Below the pieces are notes generated by a model, which saw only the letters and a program-made list of their open reading frames with translations, was not told the origin of the DNA and ran no database searches. Both the position numbers and the translations under genes were made by a program. From an uncultured Ruminococcus sp. (GTDB lineage: Bacteria; Bacillota; Clostridia; Oscillospirales; Ruminococcaceae), in NCBI GenBank assembly GCA_937907215.1, contig CALESG010000117.1, positions 1-41,549 on the forward strand: 41,549 bases of DNA, given 5' to 3'. Shown piece by piece: positions 7,603 to 15,844 of this stretch (position 1 is the stretch's first letter; each line of letters opens with the position of its first letter).

Positions 7603-7631
7603 ATTATAACTCATATATTTACTATTGTCAA
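7603..7631 (-). promoter_or_regulatory. Consensus sigma-A promoter of metK
   Basis: On the minus strand, a perfect TTGACA (7626-7631), 17-bp spacer and perfect TATAAT (7603-7608). Transcription would start at about 7596, just before the SAM-I aptamer, so almost the whole leader is riboswitch. Confidence 0.92.
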
Positions 7632-7677
7632 TAGCTTAAATAAATGAATTTTTTAATAAGCTATGTTTTTCTATATA

Positions 7678-8472
7678 TCATGAAACTAAATTTACTTTTT
7701 TATCTGTAAGGCAAACGCTGACTATGTAAAGTGCTATTGAAAAAACTATAGATATGATAAATCCTATCCAAGATGTAATAATATGGTAACTGCTAAAAGT
7801 ACCTATGCTATAATTAAACATATCCATGATCATAACTATTAGCAATGAAACAAGACTTTCGATTATAGAAATAGCGATATAGAACAGTATACTCAAGAAC
7901 ACCTGTACACCTACAGAATTCGCAGAAAAGCGACCAAGTGAAATGCTTGCCATAACCAATATAACCATATGTATAGCTGAGAAAAAGTATTGCATAAACG
8001 AAACAAGTATATTTAAAACCACATTATCGCTTCTAAATAAAATAGAGATAGAAGAAAACAAATTGAAAGCTTTAGAAATTTCAGATGCTGCCACATCTGA
8101 ATATGTAATCATTATACTGCACCGGCTTATTGCATACAGAATAACAAAGAATACAGATGTATAAATAAGCTTTGACAAAATTACTTTCCAAGTAGGAACA
8201 GGCGTTAGGAATATCATTCCCTTTCTGCCAATATCGGTAGAATAAGACAATATGCCATATACCACCGCAGCATAAGGAATACAGTAAATAATTAAACTCA
8301 CCAGTATAATATTTCCTGCCACTAATATTGCAGAATCATCAATATCATCGTAAAACGAAGCAAGAAACATGGCAAGTATAAGTAAAAGTCCTACAAGCAC
8401 TGATACACCTATCATTATTATAGAAAAAAGACGATACCTTTTCCATTCATTTTTAAGAAGCTTCAACATCAC
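7678..8472 (-). CDS. ABC-2 type transporter permease
   Basis: About 264 residues with six predicted hydrophobic membrane segments, beginning with a short basic stretch (KLLKNEWKRYRL) and a first helix SIIMIGVSVLVGLLLILAMFLA. It has the layout of ABC-2 exporter permeases that pair with YtrB/BcrA-like ATPases. The substrate is unknown; relatives handle peptide antibiotics or respond to cell-wall stress. The start is either GTG at 8472 (4-bp GTGA overlap with the ATPase stop) or ATG at 8469 (TGATG, 1 bp); both indicate coupled translation. Confidence 0.8.
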   Translation of the reverse strand: MMLKLLKNEWKRYRLFSIIMIGVSVLVGLLLILAMFLASFYDDIDDSAILVAGNIILVSLIIYCIPYAAVVYGILSYSTDIGRKGMIFLTPVPTWKVILSKLIYTSVFFVILYAISRCSIMITYSDVAASEISKAFNLFSSISILFRSDNVVLNILVSFMQYFFSAIHMVILVMASISLGRFSANSVGVQVFLSILFYIAISIIESLVSLLIVMIMDMFNYSIGTFSSYHIITSWIGFIISIVFSIALYIVSVCLTDKKVNLVS

Positions 8473-9197
8473 TGCATCATACCTCCTCCCATAGCCATTG
8501 CTTGAAAATATTGAGCGTATATCATTCTGTAAAGTTCAGATACAGACATTTTATATTGAACACGAAGCTGAGCCATATCTCCATGAAATATCACCCTGCC
8601 TGCGTTCATCATAACAACATAATCGCACACACCTTCCAGCTGGTCAAGCATATGACTTGAAATTATAATTGCTTTTCCATCAAGATTTATTGATTTTATA
8701 ATCTGCCATACCTGCTCTTGTCCCATCATATCTATACCGTTAATCGGCTCATCCAAAAGGATCACATCTGCATTTCGTGAAAGTGTTGCAGCCACACGAA
8801 CCTTTGCAACCATACCGGTAGACATTCCATAAAGCTTCTGTTTAGGATTCAAGCCGAAAAACGCTATCATGCTATTATATTCACTGCGACTGAAATCAGG
8901 GAAAAATTCCTCATAAAACGATCCCATATCATCAACGCTCATATACCTATAATACACCGGATGTGTTGGCAAATATGCTATTTTGCTTCGCTCAGCCGTA
9001 CGTACTTTTTGTCCACAGTAAAGAACATTTCCTGTATAATTTTTAAGCAATCCGGCTGCCGCTTTCATAAATGTACTCTTTCCGCACCCATTAGGCCCTA
9101 TAAGACTATATATATGATTTGGCTCAAAGTTAAAACTAAAATTATCAAGAGCCGTCTGAGCACCAAAATGAACATTTACATTTTCCATTTGCAGCAT
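8469..9197 (-). CDS. ABC transporter ATP-binding protein (YtrB-like)
   Basis: A 242-residue ATPase with Walker A GPNGCGKST, Q-loop region (IAYLPTHPVYYRYMS), an atypical signature YGMSTGMVAKV, Walker B VILLDEPINGID and the H-loop SSHMLDQLE. The MSTGM signature and short C-terminus match the YtrB/BcrA type of exporter ATPase paired with an ABC-2 permease. In Bacillus ytr operons a GntR regulator comes first; none is present here. AAGGAAG precedes the ATG, and a consensus promoter lies immediately upstream. Confidence 0.9.
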   Translation of the reverse strand: MLQMENVNVHFGAQTALDNFSFNFEPNHIYSLIGPNGCGKSTFMKAAAGLLKNYTGNVLYCGQKVRTAERSKIAYLPTHPVYYRYMSVDDMGSFYEEFFPDFSRSEYNSMIAFFGLNPKQKLYGMSTGMVAKVRVAATLSRNADVILLDEPINGIDMMGQEQVWQIIKSINLDGKAIIISSHMLDQLEGVCDYVVMMNAGRVIFHGDMAQLRVQYKMSVSELYRMIYAQYFQAMAMGGGMMQ

Positions 9198-9224
9198 TAC
9201 ACCACTTCCTTTCTTATTTTACTT

Positions 9225-9253
9225 ATTATACTATTTCCTGTCCACTTTGTCAA
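9225..9253 (-). promoter_or_regulatory. Consensus sigma-A promoter of the ABC exporter genes
   Basis: On the minus strand, TTGACA (9248-9253), 17-bp spacer and TATAAT (9225-9230). It begins a few bases after the gapA terminator and gives a leader of only about 20 nt. A perfect promoter without a visible operator suggests constitutive transcription. Confidence 0.88.
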
Positions 9254-9256
9254 CAT

Positions 9257-9287
9257 AAAAAAACTGCTGCACCAAGGCACAGCAGTC
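9257..9287 (-). terminator. Terminator of gapA
   Basis: On the minus strand, CTGCTGTGCC and GGTGCAGCAG form a ten-pair stem with two G-T pairs and a 2-nt loop (probably opened to a 4-nt loop), followed by seven T's. It lies 23 bp past the gapA stop. Confidence 0.9.
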
Positions 9288-9309
9288 TTTCACTTAAATT
9301 AAAACAAAC

Positions 9310-10347
9310 TTATGCAAGTTCAGCAAAGTACTTGATTGTACGAACCATCTGGCTTGTATAGCTGTTCTCGTTGTCATACCAAGAAACAACCTGTACTTCA
9401 TACAGATCATCAGCGATCTTGGAAACCATTGTCTGAGTAGCATCAAACAGAGAACCATACTTCATACCGATAACGTCAGAAGAAACGATAGGCTCTTCGT
9501 TGTAACCATAAGACTCAGTAGCAGCAGCCTTCATAGCAGCATTGATGCCATCAACTGTTACATCTGTACCCTTAACTACAGCAGTAAGAATTGTTGTAGA
9601 ACCTGTTGGAACAGGTACACGCTGTGCAGAACCGATGAGCTTGCCGTTCAGTTCAGGAATTACCAGACCGATTGCCTTAGCAGCACCAGTTGAGTTAGGA
9701 ACGATGTTAGCAGCACCTGCTCTTGCTCTTCTCAGGTCACCCTTTCTGTGTGGACCATCGAGGATCATCTGATCGCCTGTGTAAGCGTGAATTGTGCTCA
9801 TGATACCGCTCTGGATTGGAGCATAATCATTGAGTGCCTTAGCCATAGGAGCAAGGCAGTTTGTTGTACAAGATGCAGCAGAAATGATCTTGTCATCTGT
9901 TGTAAGAGTTTCGTGGTTTACATTGTAAACGATTGTAGGCAGATCATTACCGGCTGGTGCAGAAATAACAACCTTCTTAGCACCTGCATCGATATGAGCC
10001 TGTGACTTAGCCTTGGATACATAGAAACCTGTACACTCAAGAACTACGTCTACACCGATTTCACCCCAAGGCAGCTCAGCAGCATTAGCCTTAGCATAAA
10101 TCTTAAGAGTCTTGCCGTCAACTGTAATTGTACCAGCTTCGTCATCAGCCTCTACAGTGTGAAGACCTTCACCGATTCTACCACAATAACCACCCTGTGC
10201 TGTATCATACTTCAGCAGGTGTGCGAGCATAGATGGCTTTGTAAGGTCGTTGATTGCAACTACCTCATAACCTTCTGCACCGAACATCTGACGGAATGCA
10301 AGACGGCCAATACGGCCGAAACCATTAATAGCAACTTTAACTGACAT
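9310..10347 (-). CDS. gapA: Glyceraldehyde-3-phosphate dehydrogenase (type I)
   Basis: GapA oxidises glyceraldehyde 3-phosphate to 1,3-bisphosphoglycerate with NAD in glycolysis. The 345-residue protein starts with the Rossmann motif INGFGRIGR, has an acidic residue after the second strand (AINDLT, Asp34) that favours NAD over NADP, the catalytic ASCTTNCLAP (Cys160) and STIHAYTGDQ (His187). Codon use is more GC-rich and regular than in neighbouring genes, as expected for a very highly expressed protein. AGGAGGT precedes the ATG. It stands alone, not in a gap-pgk-tpi operon. Confidence 0.97.
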   Translation of the reverse strand: MSVKVAINGFGRIGRLAFRQMFGAEGYEVVAINDLTKPSMLAHLLKYDTAQGGYCGRIGEGLHTVEADDEAGTITVDGKTLKIYAKANAAELPWGEIGVDVVLECTGFYVSKAKSQAHIDAGAKKVVISAPAGNDLPTIVYNVNHETLTTDDKIISAASCTTNCLAPMAKALNDYAPIQSGIMSTIHAYTGDQMILDGPHRKGDLRRARAGAANIVPNSTGAAKAIGLVIPELNGKLIGSAQRVPVPTGSTTILTAVVKGTDVTVDGINAAMKAAATESYGYNEEPIVSSDVIGMKYGSLFDATQTMVSKIADDLYEVQVVSWYDNENSYTSQMVRTIKYFAELA

Positions 10348-10378
10348 TGGAATTTACCTCCTAAATTTTTATATTTCT

Positions 10379-10407
10379 ATTTTACACCAATTTGCAGAAA
10401 AATTCAA
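10379..10407 (-). promoter_or_regulatory. Sigma-A promoter of gapA
   Basis: On the minus strand, TTGAAT (10402-10407), 17-bp spacer and TAAAAT (10379-10384), about 30 bp upstream of the gapA start codon. Confidence 0.7.
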
Positions 10408-10474
10408 GCACTTTCATAAAAAACAATGTAAACTAAATATAAGTTTTATGTTTTTATCTAAATTTATGGCATAA

Positions 10475-10567
10475 AACAGTTTAAAACTGTTGAAAACCAC
10501 AAAAAAATCACACTTTTTTAAAAAAAATCAATTTTTACTTTCATTTTTTTAAGTTAAATAGTATAAT
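10475..10567. promoter_or_regulatory. gapA/kinase-like divergent intergenic: palindrome and a -10 box
   Basis: The AT-rich region between the divergent gapA and the gene at 10606 contains a perfect inverted repeat AACAGTTT-A-AAACTGTT (10475-10491), roughly midway between the gapA -35 box and a plus-strand TATAAT (10562-10567). The plus promoter has no convincing -35; A/T tracts upstream could act as an UP element. The palindrome is a candidate operator but no regulator can be named. Confidence 0.4.
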
Positions 10568-10605
10568 AAAAACATACAATATTGCTATGAAAGGAGATCA
10601 ACACT

Positions 10606-11697
10606 ATGAACAACGATATTCTTACCCTTTTAAAGACAACTTATGAGAATGACTCTTCCTGCATTTTAATTATTGATGCTATGCGTAAACTGATCTGGCA
10701 AAACAAAAAACACACTCCATTTGAATCACACAGCGATACTCCGGCAGAGATCCTCCGCCTTCCAAAAAGCGGTTCTATACCAAGCGGAGATTATTCATAT
10801 TCTGCAAACGGCATTATTTATGACTATCACCTTACTAATGTTTCAGATGAATATTATATAATATCATGCAGTAACATTCCGGCAATCTATAAATACCTTG
10901 AAAACAAATACACAAGAGAAAATATTGAAAATGAACTTGCAATGACAAAAAGTGAATCCATGAGCATTTCAGCTGCAGCTGCTCAACTAAACGATTACTT
11001 TGAAGATTTTGAGGACGATTATATTTCACCTGAAAGACTAAATGAACAGACAAATATTATAATGCACTGCTGTGCAAGAATATTAAAAAAGCAATATCTT
11101 TTGGAAGAAGTTCTGAGATATTATAAAGAAGATGAACTTGCTGATGAGATTCTGAATTGCTCTGAAATAATTAAATCATTTTCTGAAAATTGCAAAAATG
11201 TAATTGGCCCTAGAGGAAAAACAAAAATAATTTTTGAAGAATCAGACGACATCTATATAAAAGCATCATGGAAAAGAATGGAATATTTCCTGCTTTGTGC
11301 TTTATTGACATTAAGAAAAAAATATTCCGGCATTTATAAGCTAAAAATTTCATATTCCCAAATCGTAGATGAAGTTGTAATAAACATGAAGCTTATCCAT
11401 ACAGATGAAGAACTGCCTGAAAGACCGCCTTTACTAAGCGAATTTACACCAATTTATAAAGATATACCCACATATGAAATAGAGCAAATTATAATAAGAA
11501 AATTTCTTGAACGTTATAATGGATTTATAATCGATTCAACAGAAAGCAAAAATAAGTTTATATCACTACGTTTTCCGGCAGTAGATGCAGATTCTGAATT
11601 AAAACTTGCTTCTCCAAGGAAAAGCATATTAGGCGGAAATATCATAACTCCTTACCATGCGATTCTTTTTGAAATTTCCGATTTCCGATATTATTAA
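10606..11697 (+). CDS. Degenerate histidine-kinase-like protein
   Basis: A soluble 363-residue protein without a clear family name. Residues 1-100 look like a small sensor (PAS-like) region with alternating strands. Residues about 105-190 form helices laid out like a dimerisation domain (ENELAMTKSESMSISAAAA), but no His sits at the H-box position. Residues 205-345 resemble the strand-helix pattern of a kinase ATPase domain: an acidic strand, then WKRMEYFLLCALLTLRKKYSG where an N-box would be, but without its asparagines and without glycine-rich lid motifs. If it belongs to this fold it cannot bind ATP normally and may be a scaffold or regulator. AAAGGAG precedes the ATG. Its stop codon lies in the left inverted repeat of a MITE-like element, so its natural C-terminus may have been altered. 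Confidence 0.5.
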   Translation: MNNDILTLLKTTYENDSSCILIIDAMRKLIWQNKKHTPFESHSDTPAEILRLPKSGSIPSGDYSYSANGIIYDYHLTNVSDEYYIISCSNIPAIYKYLENKYTRENIENELAMTKSESMSISAAAAQLNDYFEDFEDDYISPERLNEQTNIIMHCCARILKKQYLLEEVLRYYKEDELADEILNCSEIIKSFSENCKNVIGPRGKTKIIFEESDDIYIKASWKRMEYFLLCALLTLRKKYSGIYKLKISYSQIVDEVVINMKLIHTDEELPERPPLLSEFTPIYKDIPTYEIEQIIIRKFLERYNGFIIDSTESKNKFISLRFPAVDADSELKLASPRKSILGGNIITPYHAILFEISDFRYY

Positions 11698-11873
11698 GGC
11701 AACACCACACAAAGCTCGCCTGACGGCTCTGTACGTCATCTGTTTGCATATTTCTTGTCATATTTCACAAAAAGCCTTTTGAATACACAAAGTATTCACT
11801 GCATTTTTTATTTCATCTGACAATAAATCTGACTTCACATCTGACGCACAATCTTTGTGCTATGTTACCTTAA
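11694..11873. mobile_element. MITE-like element with 21-bp terminal inverted repeats
   Basis: A 180-bp non-coding segment whose ends are imperfect inverted repeats matching at 17 of 21 positions: left TTAAGGCAACA...CACAAAG (11694-11714), right CTTTGTG...GTTACCTTAA (11853-11873). Inside are nested repeats, including TTGTCA/TGACAA and GAATAC-acaaa-GTATTC, so the whole can fold. There is no open reading frame of note and the base composition differs from its flanks. It overlaps the stop codon of the upstream gene. I interpret it as a non-autonomous transposable element; no related transposase is in the window. Confidence 0.65.
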
Positions 11874-11880
11874 ATATAAC

Positions 11881-11908
11881 AAAAACGAGCTGTCGCCAGC
11901 TCGTTTTT
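11881..11908. terminator. Bidirectional terminator between the kinase-like gene and gpsA
   Basis: A perfect 12-bp stem (AAAAACGAGCTG / CAGCTCGTTTTT) with loop TCGC; A and T runs on both sides let it work in either direction. It ends one base before the gpsA stop codon region on the minus strand and lies after the MITE-like element on the plus strand. Confidence 0.92.
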
Positions 11909-11909
11909 G

Positions 11910-12914
11910 TTATTTATCTATAGAATCCCATTCACGCTTACGTGGACGCATCATAAGTTCAGACAATGCATTTTTAACATCGCCGCCTTCAAATAAAATA
12001 TTATGAAGCTGATCCGTTATCGGCATTGAAACACCAAGTTTATGTGCAAGTTCCCAAGCTGCTTGACAGCAATAATATCCTTCTACCGTGCCTACTGTCT
12101 TAACAGCTTCTTCCGGACTCATTCCTTCGCCTATAAGTATTCCGGCTCTTCTGTTGCGGCTGTGCATACTACAGCACGTAACTATAAGATCGCCTACGCC
12201 GGATAAACCGCTGAATGTTTCTCTCTTGCCGCCCATTGCAAGACCAAGCTTTGTTATTTCATTCATACCTCTTGTCATAAGAGCTGCCTTTGTATTATCT
12301 CCAAAGCCAAGTCCATCGCAAACGCCGGCACAAAGTGCTATTATATTTTTTAAAGCTCCGCCTACTTCACATCCTATTACATCAGAACTGATATATATTC
12401 TTAGCGTCTGACTGCTGAGTATTTCCTGAACCGTTGTTGCTGCCTTTTCGTCATCAGATGCTGCCACAATGGTTGTAGGCACTCCTATACCCACTTCTTC
12501 CGCATGAGAAGGTCCTGTCAATATTACCAAAGGCATTTCGTCAGACAGTTCCTCTCGGAATACTTGACTCAATGTTTTAAGAGAACTTTCTTCAAGTCCT
12601 TTGCCGGAATTTACCACGATCATTGAAGATGTAATATAAGGTGCTGCTAAGCGTACAGTATCACGCACAAATCTTGACGGTATTCCGAATATTACCAAAT
12701 CGCTTCCATTTATACAATCTATGCTGCTTGTAAGCTCTATTTCATTTGGTATTGGAACTCCAGGAAGCTTTTGCTTATGTTCTCCGTCTTTGCGAATCGC
12801 CTCAATCTCATCTGGAAATCTGGACCAAACTTTTACTGCGTGACCATTTCTGTAAGCTGTAAGTGCAAGACATAGTCCAAATCCGCCAGAACCTAAAATC
12901 GTAATATTTGCCAT
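11910..12914 (-). CDS. gpsA: Glycerol-3-phosphate dehydrogenase [NAD(P)+]
   Basis: GpsA reduces dihydroxyacetone phosphate to sn-glycerol 3-phosphate, the backbone for phospholipids. The 334-residue protein starts with ITILGSGGFGLCLA (nucleotide-binding GxGxxG-type loop) and contains LTGPSHAEEV, the catalytic Lys region GGALKNIIALCAGV, and SGVGDLIVTCCS with the family's NRR further on. AAGGAGG precedes the ATG. It is 47 bp downstream of plsY, whose product uses glycerol 3-phosphate directly, so der-plsY-gpsA pairs two consecutive steps. Confidence 0.96.
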   Translation of the reverse strand: MANITILGSGGFGLCLALTAYRNGHAVKVWSRFPDEIEAIRKDGEHKQKLPGVPIPNEIELTSSIDCINGSDLVIFGIPSRFVRDTVRLAAPYITSSMIVVNSGKGLEESSLKTLSQVFREELSDEMPLVILTGPSHAEEVGIGVPTTIVAASDDEKAATTVQEILSSQTLRIYISSDVIGCEVGGALKNIIALCAGVCDGLGFGDNTKAALMTRGMNEITKLGLAMGGKRETFSGLSGVGDLIVTCCSMHSRNRRAGILIGEGMSPEEAVKTVGTVEGYYCCQAAWELAHKLGVSMPITDQLHNILFEGGDVKNALSELMMRPRKREWDSIDK

Positions 12915-12961
12915 TATGTAACCTCCTTTGTATAACTGTTTAATTATTAGTCATTAAAAAA

Positions 12962-13639
12962 TCACTCGCTTTTTTTAAAGGAAAAGCGGTTTTCTGTGCC
13001 ATTTTTCAAACGGCTTATATTGCTGCGATGCATAAAAATGATCCATGCTGCCATTACAACTGTCATTGCAGTGTTCAAAAGAGTATACCAAAGTGGTCTT
13101 CCCGGATAAAGCACAAGCTGCAATATAAGCGTTACTATAGGACAGCTAACGGCACTGATAATAGAGCTAAGAGAAACATATTTTGAAATTGACAAGATAA
13201 TTGCAAATATCAATATCATTATGCAAAATGCTCTCCAGTCAATAACAATAAATATCGATACACCTACAAGCACACCTTTTCCGCCCTTGAAATTATAGTA
13301 CAACGGAAAAACGTGACCTAAAATTGCAGCAATTCCTGCGATATATCCTATAAATTGAACCTTTTCATCTCCTGCAATAGATACGTCAAGCATATGACAT
13401 ATTCCTTTAGACAATAAAACAGCAACAATACCTTTTCCAAGATCTCCTATAAGTGTAAGCAAAGCACAGCCCTTGCCAAAGCATCGCAGTGTATTGGTCA
13501 GTCCTGCATTTTTACTGCCGTAATTTCTTATATCATCATGTTTTATAAGTTTTCCCACTATAATTGCAGAATTACAACTGCCAAGCAGATAAGACAAGAC
13601 TATAGATAAAACAATTGCCAATAAAAGCATTGTGTTCAT
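12962..13639 (-). CDS. plsY: Acyl-phosphate:glycerol-3-phosphate acyltransferase PlsY
   Basis: An integral membrane enzyme that transfers an acyl group from acyl-phosphate to glycerol 3-phosphate, the first step of phosphatidate synthesis. At 225 residues it shows five or so membrane segments and the three PlsY motifs: YLLGSCNSAIIVGK, NYGSKNAGLTNTLR and HVFPLYYNFKGGKGV. The GSKNAG motif has Lys where many members have Gly. An AAGGA lies 11-15 bp upstream of the ATG at 13639. Gap to der is 18 bp and the two are surely cotranscribed. Confidence 0.95.
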   Translation of the reverse strand: MNTMLLLAIVLSIVLSYLLGSCNSAIIVGKLIKHDDIRNYGSKNAGLTNTLRCFGKGCALLTLIGDLGKGIVAVLLSKGICHMLDVSIAGDEKVQFIGYIAGIAAILGHVFPLYYNFKGGKGVLVGVSIFIVIDWRAFCIMILIFAIILSISKYVSLSSIISAVSCPIVTLILQLVLYPGRPLWYTLLNTAMTVVMAAWIIFMHRSNISRLKNGTENRFSFKKSE

Positions 13640-13657
13640 AAAATAAATTCACCGTCC

Positions 13658-14989
13658 TTATTTATCATCGTTTTTATCACGTTCACGAACGATGAATCTA
13701 ACAGGTGTTCCTGTTAAGCCAAACGAAGTACGTATCTGGTTTTCAATATATCTCTGATATGAAAAATGAAACAAATCAGCACGATTTACAAAAATTACAA
13801 ATGTAGGCGGTTTTGTGGATGGCTGAGTGATATAATATATCTTAAGTCTGCGGCCCTTATCAGATGGCGGCTGAACTCTTGTTGTAGCATATGCAAGTAC
13901 ATCATTAAGTTTACCGGTAGATACACGCATCTGATTCTGCTGATAAACCATATCTATCATCTCATAAAGTTTATGCACTCTCTGTCCGGTTTTTGCTGAA
14001 ATAAATATAAAAGGCACATATGACATAAAACTAAAATCATTTTGAAGTTTAGTCATATATTCATTCATAGTGTTATTATCCTTTTCAATAAGATCCCATT
14101 TATTTACAACCACGATAGATGCCTTGCCTTGTTCATGTGCATACCCTGCAACCTTTGAATCCTGCTCTGTAAATCCCTCGACTGCATCAATGAGTATCAA
14201 ACATACATCAGCACGGTCAACAGCCATATATGCCCTTAAAACACTGTAATGTTCTATCTTTTCAGTGATCTTTGACTTTCTGCGAATTCCTGCTGTATCG
14301 ATAAGCACAAATTTTCCGTGTTCATTTTCAATAACAGTATCTGTAGCATCTCGTGTAGTTCCAGCAATATCAGATACTATAACACGCTCTTCGCCTGCAA
14401 TTCTATTTACAAGAGAAGATTTTCCTGCATTCGGCTTGCCAATAATAGCCACCTTTATAACATCATCATCTTCTTCAAACTCTTCTTCTGACGGCAGCAT
14501 ATCAATAACAGTATCAAGCATATCTCCTGTTCCATGACCATGAGCCGCTGATATAGGAAATGGTTCTCCGATTCCAAGATTATAAAATTCATAAAGCTCA
14601 AGCGGAGGTTCTCCTATAGAGTCACACTTATTTACCGCAAGAACAATAGGTTTGCCGCTTTTTTGAAGCATAGCTGAAACATCGCTGTCATCAGCTGTAA
14701 CTCCGCAGCGAACATCTGTAACAAGTATTATGACATCAGCATTTTCAATAGCAAGCTCTGCCTGTCTGCGCATTTGTGCTAATATAATATCTGTAGTGTT
14801 TGGCTCAATACCGCCTGTATCCACCAGCATAAATTGACGTCCACGCCACTCACACTTTGAATAAATACGATCACGTGTAACACCGGGAGTATCTTCAACA
14901 ATAGATAAACGTTTGCCAATCATTTTATTAAACAGTGTTGACTTTCCAACATTAGGACGACCTACAACTGCTACAACTGGTAATGCCAT
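13658..14989 (-). CDS. der: Ribosome-associated GTPase Der (EngA)
   Basis: Der is an essential GTPase with two tandem G domains that acts in 50S subunit assembly. Domain 1 has GRPNVGKSTLF, DTGG and NKCD; domain 2 has GKPNAGKSSLVNR, DTAGIRRKSK and NKWDLI; the C-terminal KH-like domain follows (RVQPPSDKGRRLKIYYITQ). Length 443 residues is typical. AAAGGAG precedes the ATG. First gene of the der-plsY-gpsA block; the 94 bp to rpmF contain a weak hairpin, so readthrough from yceD-rpmF may also feed it. Confidence 0.97.
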   Translation of the reverse strand: MALPVVAVVGRPNVGKSTLFNKMIGKRLSIVEDTPGVTRDRIYSKCEWRGRQFMLVDTGGIEPNTTDIILAQMRRQAELAIENADVIILVTDVRCGVTADDSDVSAMLQKSGKPIVLAVNKCDSIGEPPLELYEFYNLGIGEPFPISAAHGHGTGDMLDTVIDMLPSEEEFEEDDDVIKVAIIGKPNAGKSSLVNRIAGEERVIVSDIAGTTRDATDTVIENEHGKFVLIDTAGIRRKSKITEKIEHYSVLRAYMAVDRADVCLILIDAVEGFTEQDSKVAGYAHEQGKASIVVVNKWDLIEKDNNTMNEYMTKLQNDFSFMSYVPFIFISAKTGQRVHKLYEMIDMVYQQNQMRVSTGKLNDVLAYATTRVQPPSDKGRRLKIYYITQPSTKPPTFVIFVNRADLFHFSYQRYIENQIRTSFGLTGTPVRFIVRERDKNDDK

Positions 14990-15036
14990 TCTTTATCATC
15001 TCCTTTATTTTTATAAATACTTTTTAATATGACAAA

Positions 15037-15066
15037 GAGGAGAAACGAACTACTCCGCCTCTCCTC
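15037..15066 (-). terminator. Weak hairpin after rpmF
   Basis: On the minus strand GAGGAGA and TCTCCTC can pair across a loop of about 16 nt, followed by TTTGTC. It is a weak intrinsic terminator or a partial readthrough point between rpmF and der. Confidence 0.4.
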
Positions 15067-15083
15067 CTCAAATCTTAGATGAC

Positions 15084-15269
15084 TTATTCAGCATCCATCT
15101 TCAGTACAGCAACGCCCTTATAGTAACCACAAGCTTTGCAAACCTTGTGTGGAGCTTTGTACTCACCACAATTTGGGCATACGCTCATTGCTGGTGCTTC
15201 CAGCTTCCATACAGCAGAACGTCTTTTATTACGTCTTGCTTTGGACACCTTATTCTTTGGTACTGCCAT
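15084..15269 (-). CDS. rpmF: 50S ribosomal protein L32
   Basis: A 61-residue basic ribosomal protein with the standard N-terminus AVPKNKVSKARRNKRR and four cysteines in two CxxC pairs (CPNCGEY and CKACGYY), i.e. the zinc-binding form of L32. GGAGGT precedes the ATG. It follows yceD by 15 bp, a widely conserved gene pair. Confidence 0.97.
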   Translation of the reverse strand: MAVPKNKVSKARRNKRRSAVWKLEAPAMSVCPNCGEYKAPHKVCKACGYYKGVAVLKMDAE

Positions 15270-15284
15270 GTTGGCACCTCCTTC

Positions 15285-15740
15285 TTATTTCAGACAGTCA
15301 CAGGTAGACTCATTTAAATCACACCCGCAAATATAACACAACCCCTTACAATCTTCCGAACAAAGAATTTTTGTTGGCAGCATAAGAAGCATATCTGTTA
15401 TTGCTGTCTCATTCATATCAATGCTGTCATTTTCAGCTACAATATACGAATCATACGCACTGTTGTCACTGTGTAGCGTCGGAACGACTGTATGAGTAAA
15501 ATTATAAGTATACTCCTGCTTCAAAGGCTTAAGGCATCTGTCACACTCAGCATCAAGTACACAATGCACACTATACTTAAGCGTAACTATTCCCGCACGA
15601 TTGGCGATCTCGCCCTCGACCTTAAGAGGTTCTGCAAATTTATAACCATGAACATCTTCAAGTTCCTCCAGAGCAATTTCATACTGAATCGGCTTTTTTA
15701 GTCCTTCTACCTGAAAAACTTCACGCAGTTTTAGATTCAT
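15285..15740 (-). CDS. yceD: YceD family protein (DUF177)
   Basis: A 151-residue member of the YceD/DUF177 family, linked in other bacteria to 23S rRNA accumulation. The middle carries the family strand motif with CVLDAECDRCLKPL and the C-terminus a cysteine-rich tail (CSEDCKGLCYICGCDLN...CDC) that could bind zinc. AAAGGAA precedes the ATG. The arrangement directly upstream of rpmF is the classic context and supports the call. Confidence 0.88.
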   Translation of the reverse strand: MNLKLREVFQVEGLKKPIQYEIALEELEDVHGYKFAEPLKVEGEIANRAGIVTLKYSVHCVLDAECDRCLKPLKQEYTYNFTHTVVPTLHSDNSAYDSYIVAENDSIDMNETAITDMLLMLPTKILCSEDCKGLCYICGCDLNESTCDCLK

Positions 15741-15770
15741 ACTTCTTTCCTTTCACGCATTGCAACATTT

Positions 15771-15800
15771 ATTATATACTAAAATATAGCAGCTTGTCAA
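15771..15800 (-). promoter_or_regulatory. Sigma-A promoter of yceD-rpmF
   Basis: On the minus strand, perfect TTGACA (15795-15800) and TATAAT (15771-15776) with an 18-bp spacer, about 30 bp upstream of the yceD start codon. Confidence 0.82.
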
Positions 15801-15844
15801 GCTTTTTTTAAAAAAAGTCCGCATTCTCCGTACTTAGTATATAA

